Part shown: positions 7,142 through 8,689 of the stretch, one piece after another
Numbering within the stretch: position 1 is the stretch's first letter
How the letters are laid out: each line of letters opens with the position of its first letter
Translations under genes and position numbers: made by a program
The notes under the pieces: generated by a model
Database searches by the model: none
The model's input: the letters and a program-made list of their open reading frames with translations, nothing else
Told to the model about the DNA's origin: nothing
DNA from: Spirochaetia bacterium
GTDB taxonomy: Bacteria > Spirochaetota > Spirochaetia > DTKZ01
NCBI GenBank assembly: GCA_031270615.1
Contig: JAISXE010000306.1
Location: 1 to 8,689 of the forward strand
Direction: 5' to 3'
DNA: 8,689 nt

Positions 7142-7169
7142 GTCAACAAGTCAGGGCATCGGCGTTTAC
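7142..7169 (+). repeat. Inverted motif, activase-proximal arm
   Basis: GTCAAC, then AAGT, then CAGGGCATCGGCGTTTAC (7152-7169). The last 18 bases match the reverse complement of 7429-7446 with one mismatch, and GTCAAC recurs at the outer end of the other arm. Read toward the activase, the order is GTAAACGCCGATGCCCTG followed by TTGACA at 7146-7141, a perfect -35 hexamer. No clear -10 box is found at 16-18 nt. It may be an operator or upstream promoter element, or the end of a repeat element spanning 7142-7462. Confidence 0.65.
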
Positions 7170-7193
7170 TTTTCTCAATCGCATTGATCATTT

Positions 7194-7209
7194 TGGCACA
7201 TTTTTTGCG
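7194..7209 (+). promoter_or_regulatory. Candidate sigma-54 (-24/-12) promoter
   Basis: TGGCACATTTTTTGCG has the GG and GC dinucleotides separated by exactly 10 nt, and the TGGCAC and TTGC cores are complete. It points toward the ATPase gene, whose start is about 345 nt further on. It overlaps the hairpin at 7201-7220, so the match could be a by-product of that palindrome. No enhancer-binding protein gene is in the window. Confidence 0.35.
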
Positions 7210-7220
7210 CCCCCAGGCGC
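7201..7220. repeat. Hairpin with T-run 5' arm
   Basis: TTTTTTGCGCC (7201-7211), loop CCCA, then GGCGC (7216-7220) running into AAAAAA (7221-7226): an 11-bp perfect stem. It has the same design as 320-344 and 365-388: T-run outside on the 5' arm, GC at the tip, 3-4-nt loop. Confidence 0.7.
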
Positions 7221-7240
7221 AAAAAACCCAGGTTGCATGG

Positions 7241-7321
7241 GCGGCAGACCGTTTTGCTTTACCAACACGGGGCTTCGCCCACGGCCCGCTTGTACGGCCT
7301 TAAAGAAAATTGCGACCAGCC
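7241..7321 (-). repeat. Repeat module A, copy 2 (inverted)
   Basis: The reverse complement of these 81 nt matches 210-290 with five mismatches: two single substitutions and three clustered in the GTARMGCARAACGG segment. The outer context differs. In copy 1, CGCCCATGCAACCTG lies immediately before the module; here CCCATGCAACCTG lies after it, read in the same sense. The repeat family is therefore mosaic rather than one fixed long unit. Confidence 0.85.
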
Positions 7322-7375
7322 GGGCTATCCGCTCCAATTTTTTGGCTGCGCCAAAAGGATTTCCGCTTCTATCCC
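7320..7375 (-). repeat. Repeat module B, copy 2 (inverted), with a different palindrome
   Basis: The flanks 7357-7375 and 7320-7338 correspond to 301-319 and 346-364 of copy 1. The middle is TTTTGGC (7340-7346), loop TGC, GCCAAAA (7350-7356), in place of the GCGGC-tipped hairpin of copy 1. Module B abuts module A with a 2-nt overlap here. Confidence 0.75.
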
Positions 7376-7393
7376 TTGTGCCCCATGGGCTTT

Positions 7394-7408
7394 TTGCGCT
7401 TCGCGCAA
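7394..7408. repeat. Short hairpin, 6-bp stem, TTC loop
   Basis: TTGCGC (7394-7399), loop TTC, GCGCAA (7403-7408). A further member of the tight-loop palindrome set, with no T-run after it on either strand. Confidence 0.5.
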
Positions 7409-7428
7409 TCTAATTCTATATAGCGAGG

Positions 7429-7462
7429 GTAAACGCCGATACCCTGCTACTTACAAGTTGAC
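7429..7462 (-). repeat. Inverted motif, ATPase-proximal arm
   Basis: On the plus strand GTAAACGCCGATACCCTG (7429-7446) is followed after 11 nt by GTTGAC (7457-7462). This mirrors the arm at 7142-7169, with a longer spacer between the two blocks. The TTGACT at 7458-7463 faces the ATPase gene, as TTGACA in the other arm faces the activase. A matching -10 box is not obvious. Confidence 0.65.
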
Positions 7463-7498
7463 TCGTTGGCATTGGTGTTTTTGGAGAGACGTTGTTTG

Positions 7499-7523
7499 GA
7501 AACAGAGGTTTCTAAGCACCTCT
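7499..7523. promoter_or_regulatory. Overlapping small dyads in the ATPase leader
   Basis: GAAAC (7499-7503) pairs with GTTTC (7508-7512), and AGAGGT (7504-7509) pairs with ACCTCT (7518-7523). The two cannot form together. They sit just before the A/T-rich TATATAAATAAAA and the ribosome site, so an operator or alternative leader structure is possible. Evidence is only the symmetry. Confidence 0.25.
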
Positions 7524-7537
7524 ATATAAATAAAACT

Positions 7538-7544
7538 AAGGAGG
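7538..7544 (+). promoter_or_regulatory. Ribosome binding site of the AAA+ ATPase gene
   Basis: AAGGAGG with 9 nt to the ATG at 7554. An ATG at 7546 is followed after two codons by a stop, so 7554 is the real start. Confidence 0.85.
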
Positions 7545-7553
7545 CATGAAACG

Positions 7554-8689
7554 ATGAGTGACAAGAGCGAAGAAAACGCCCGTGGCGGGCAGCCGGGACT
7601 TTTGCGGGACATCGCGCGAATCCTGGAACTGTCCAAAGGGTCTGGCCTTGACGAAGCGTTCTTTGAAGAAGCCGCGCCGCAGCTTGAGCATGTCGCGCGC
7701 GAAATGGAAATAAGCCACCTCCAGGCGGCCCTTTTCGCGCATATTCTCGACACGAGCTTTTTGAAGAACCACTACAACCTGCCCGCCGATGAGTCCCTGT
7801 TAAATTCGCTGAAGTGCGGCAAATGCAAATATCTGGAATATATGGACGAGATCGAGGAACTGGCGAAACGCAAATACGTTACCGTTGCCAAACACTTCGG
7901 CACCCAATCAATGCCCGACTATATCGTGCCGAGCGATATTATATTTTCCCTTCGGAAGGGGGAGCCGATCAAGCCGAAAAGCCGTAAAATCCTCTCTGCC
8001 ACCAAATTTTTCTCTGAACTGAGGACCGTGTTCGAAGCGCGTTTCAGCAGCGAGATGCTCTTTGTCGATTTCATACGCACCCTTGATTCGCTTATGGACG
8101 AGAATCCCCATCTCGGGTTTATCCAAAAAATAAACGGCCTGAAATTAGACACCCTGGATCGCAACCTGCTGTTGTTTTTTTGTTCCAGAAACATGGGCAG
8201 CCAACAGGGCGTTACCTTGCAGCAAATCTCGGAATTGTTTGAAGACGAAATACATGGCAGCCTTATAGAGGCCCAACTGATATACCCCCTGGAAACGGGC
8301 AACCATTGCCTGCAGGAGCTCGGGCTTATCGAAAACGCCAACCACGAGGGTTTCGCTTTTTACGGGGAATTCGTTTTGACGGAAAAGGCCACGGACACGA
8401 TTCTTGATGAGTTTATGAACAAGAAGACGCAGGCGGGGAAAAACCCAAAAGGGTTTTTCCCCGCCACGGGCATAAAAAAGAAAGCCATGTTTTACAATCC
8501 CGGAGTGGAGGAAAAAGTCAAACAGCTTGGGAGTTTTCTGGAGCAGGAAAACTTCAAAAAGATTATCGGGAGGCTTGCCGAAAGAGGCCTGCGCGGGGGC
8601 ATCGCCTGTCTTTTTTACGGCGATCCGGGAACCGGGAAAACGGAAACGGTGTTTCAACTGGCGCGGAAGGCGGGCCGGGGTTTGATGAT
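7554..8689 (+). CDS. AAA+ ATPase with winged-helix-like N-terminal region (3' end outside window)
   Basis: The frame is open for 378 codons and leaves the window. The Walker A motif GDPGTGKT is at 356-363, after FYNP (about 312-315) and CLFY, so the window stops just inside the AAA core; Walker B and sensors are not visible. The roughly 310-residue N-terminal part has a CGKC pair (C88, C91) and, at about 204-287, a winged-helix-like pattern (LLLFFC, then QQISELF, then LGLIEN and LTEKA). I recall similar N-region plus AAA arrangements in AAA-family ATPases of anaerobes related to the SpoVK/ClpX-like group, function unknown. Residues 293-304, between the winged-helix-like part and the core, are encoded by a perfect 15-bp palindrome. 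It is divergent from the GRE cluster. No specific role is assigned. Confidence 0.85.
   Translation, partial: MSDKSEENARGGQPGLLRDIARILELSKGSGLDEAFFEEAAPQLEHVAREMEISHLQAALFAHILDTSFLKNHYNLPADESLLNSLKCGKCKYLEYMDEIEELAKRKYVTVAKHFGTQSMPDYIVPSDIIFSLRKGEPIKPKSRKILSATKFFSELRTVFEARFSSEMLFVDFIRTLDSLMDENPHLGFIQKINGLKLDTLDRNLLLFFCSRNMGSQQGVTLQQISELFEDEIHGSLIEAQLIYPLETGNHCLQELGLIENANHEGFAFYGEFVLTEKATDTILDEFMNKKTQAGKNPKGFFPATGIKKKAMFYNPGVEEKVKQLGSFLEQENFKKIIGRLAERGLRGGIACLFYGDPGTGKTETVFQLARKAGRGLM
8432..8465. repeat. 15-bp perfect palindrome inside the ATPase reading frame
   Basis: GGCGGGGAAAAACCC (8432-8446), loop AAAA, GGGTTTTTCCCCGCC (8451-8465). It encodes part of QAGKNPKGFFPA (residues 293-304) in the linker before the AAA core and keeps the frame open. 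The long perfect stem is unlikely to arise from codon choice alone. It resembles palindromic elements inserted into coding sequence in other bacteria, such as those in Rickettsia. Confidence 0.8.

Larger units (their letters stand above)
7086..7553. other. Divergent intergenic region with repeats and regulatory candidates
   Basis: This 468-nt gap separates the activase (minus strand) from the AAA+ ATPase (plus strand) and must hold the promoters of both. It contains an inverted pair of an 18-nt motif (7152-7169 and 7429-7446), the inverted copies of modules A and B (7241-7375), hairpins at 7201-7220, 7340-7356 and 7394-7408, a sigma-54-like site (7194-7209), and an A/T-rich stretch with a small dyad just before the ATPase start (about 7499-7535). 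I find no credible gene in it. Confidence 0.7.

Noticed and set aside
7119..7146. Complete sigma-70 promoter for the activase using TTGACA at 7146-7141
   Set aside because: No acceptable -10 hexamer lies 16-18 nt downstream; the nearest TATGGT is 27 nt away. I kept only the repeated motif.
7919..8657. Minus-strand open frames of 140 and 170 codons under the ATPase gene
   Set aside because: They are shadows of the plus-strand frame, which has a ribosome site and Walker A motif.

Overview
The window carries one tightly packed minus-strand gene cluster (from about 7085 down to 461), one divergent plus-strand gene that runs off the right end (from 7554), and two gene-free stretches (1-460 and 7086-7553) that are full of palindromes and related repeat modules. 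The oxygen-sensitive glycyl radical enzyme (GRE) with its activase points to an anaerobe. Medium-high GC, strong AGGAGG-type ribosome sites and a REC-HD-GYP protein would fit a gut-type spirochaete (Treponema-like) or an anaerobic Firmicute. The taxon is a guess and is not fixed by the sequence.

Minus-strand cluster, in order of transcription: a radical-SAM GRE activase with a TTG start (7085-6123); the GRE (5937-3511); a GHMP sugar kinase that looks like a galacturonokinase (3505-2312); a short sugar-1-phosphate nucleotidyltransferase (2315-1554); and a REC-HD-GYP response regulator (1525-461). The gaps from the GRE onward are 5 nt, a 4-nt overlap (GTGA) and 28 nt, which suggests one transcript. 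The only large gap, between activase and GRE, is almost filled by a roughly 155-bp MITE-like element with about 20-bp terminal inverted repeats and a 4-bp AAAT direct repeat on each side. Removing it leaves a gap of about 26-30 nt. The GRE ribosome site lies just outside the element.

Working model (inference): the kinase and nucleotidyltransferase form a two-step salvage route from a free sugar, possibly a uronic acid, through the sugar-1-phosphate to an NDP-sugar. The GRE and activase carry out an unassigned radical cleavage or dehydration on a metabolite tied to the same pathway. The HD-GYP protein would connect the locus to cyclic-di-GMP. The GRE has a less usual active-site sequence (GGCSE) and a Lys in place of the usual Arg in its glycyl loop, so its substrate is open.

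Repeats: an 81-bp module occurs at 210-290 and, inverted, at 7241-7321, with 5 mismatches. A second module occurs at 301-364 and inverted at 7320-7375; its flanks are conserved but the palindrome in its middle is different. Many short perfect palindromes with 3-4-nt loops accompany these, and a 15-bp perfect palindrome lies inside the reading frame of the AAA+ ATPase gene. Between the divergent promoters, a shared GTAAACGCCGATrCCCTG motif in opposite orientations marks either a paired operator or the ends of another element. A good sigma-54 -24/-12 match is at 7194-7209.
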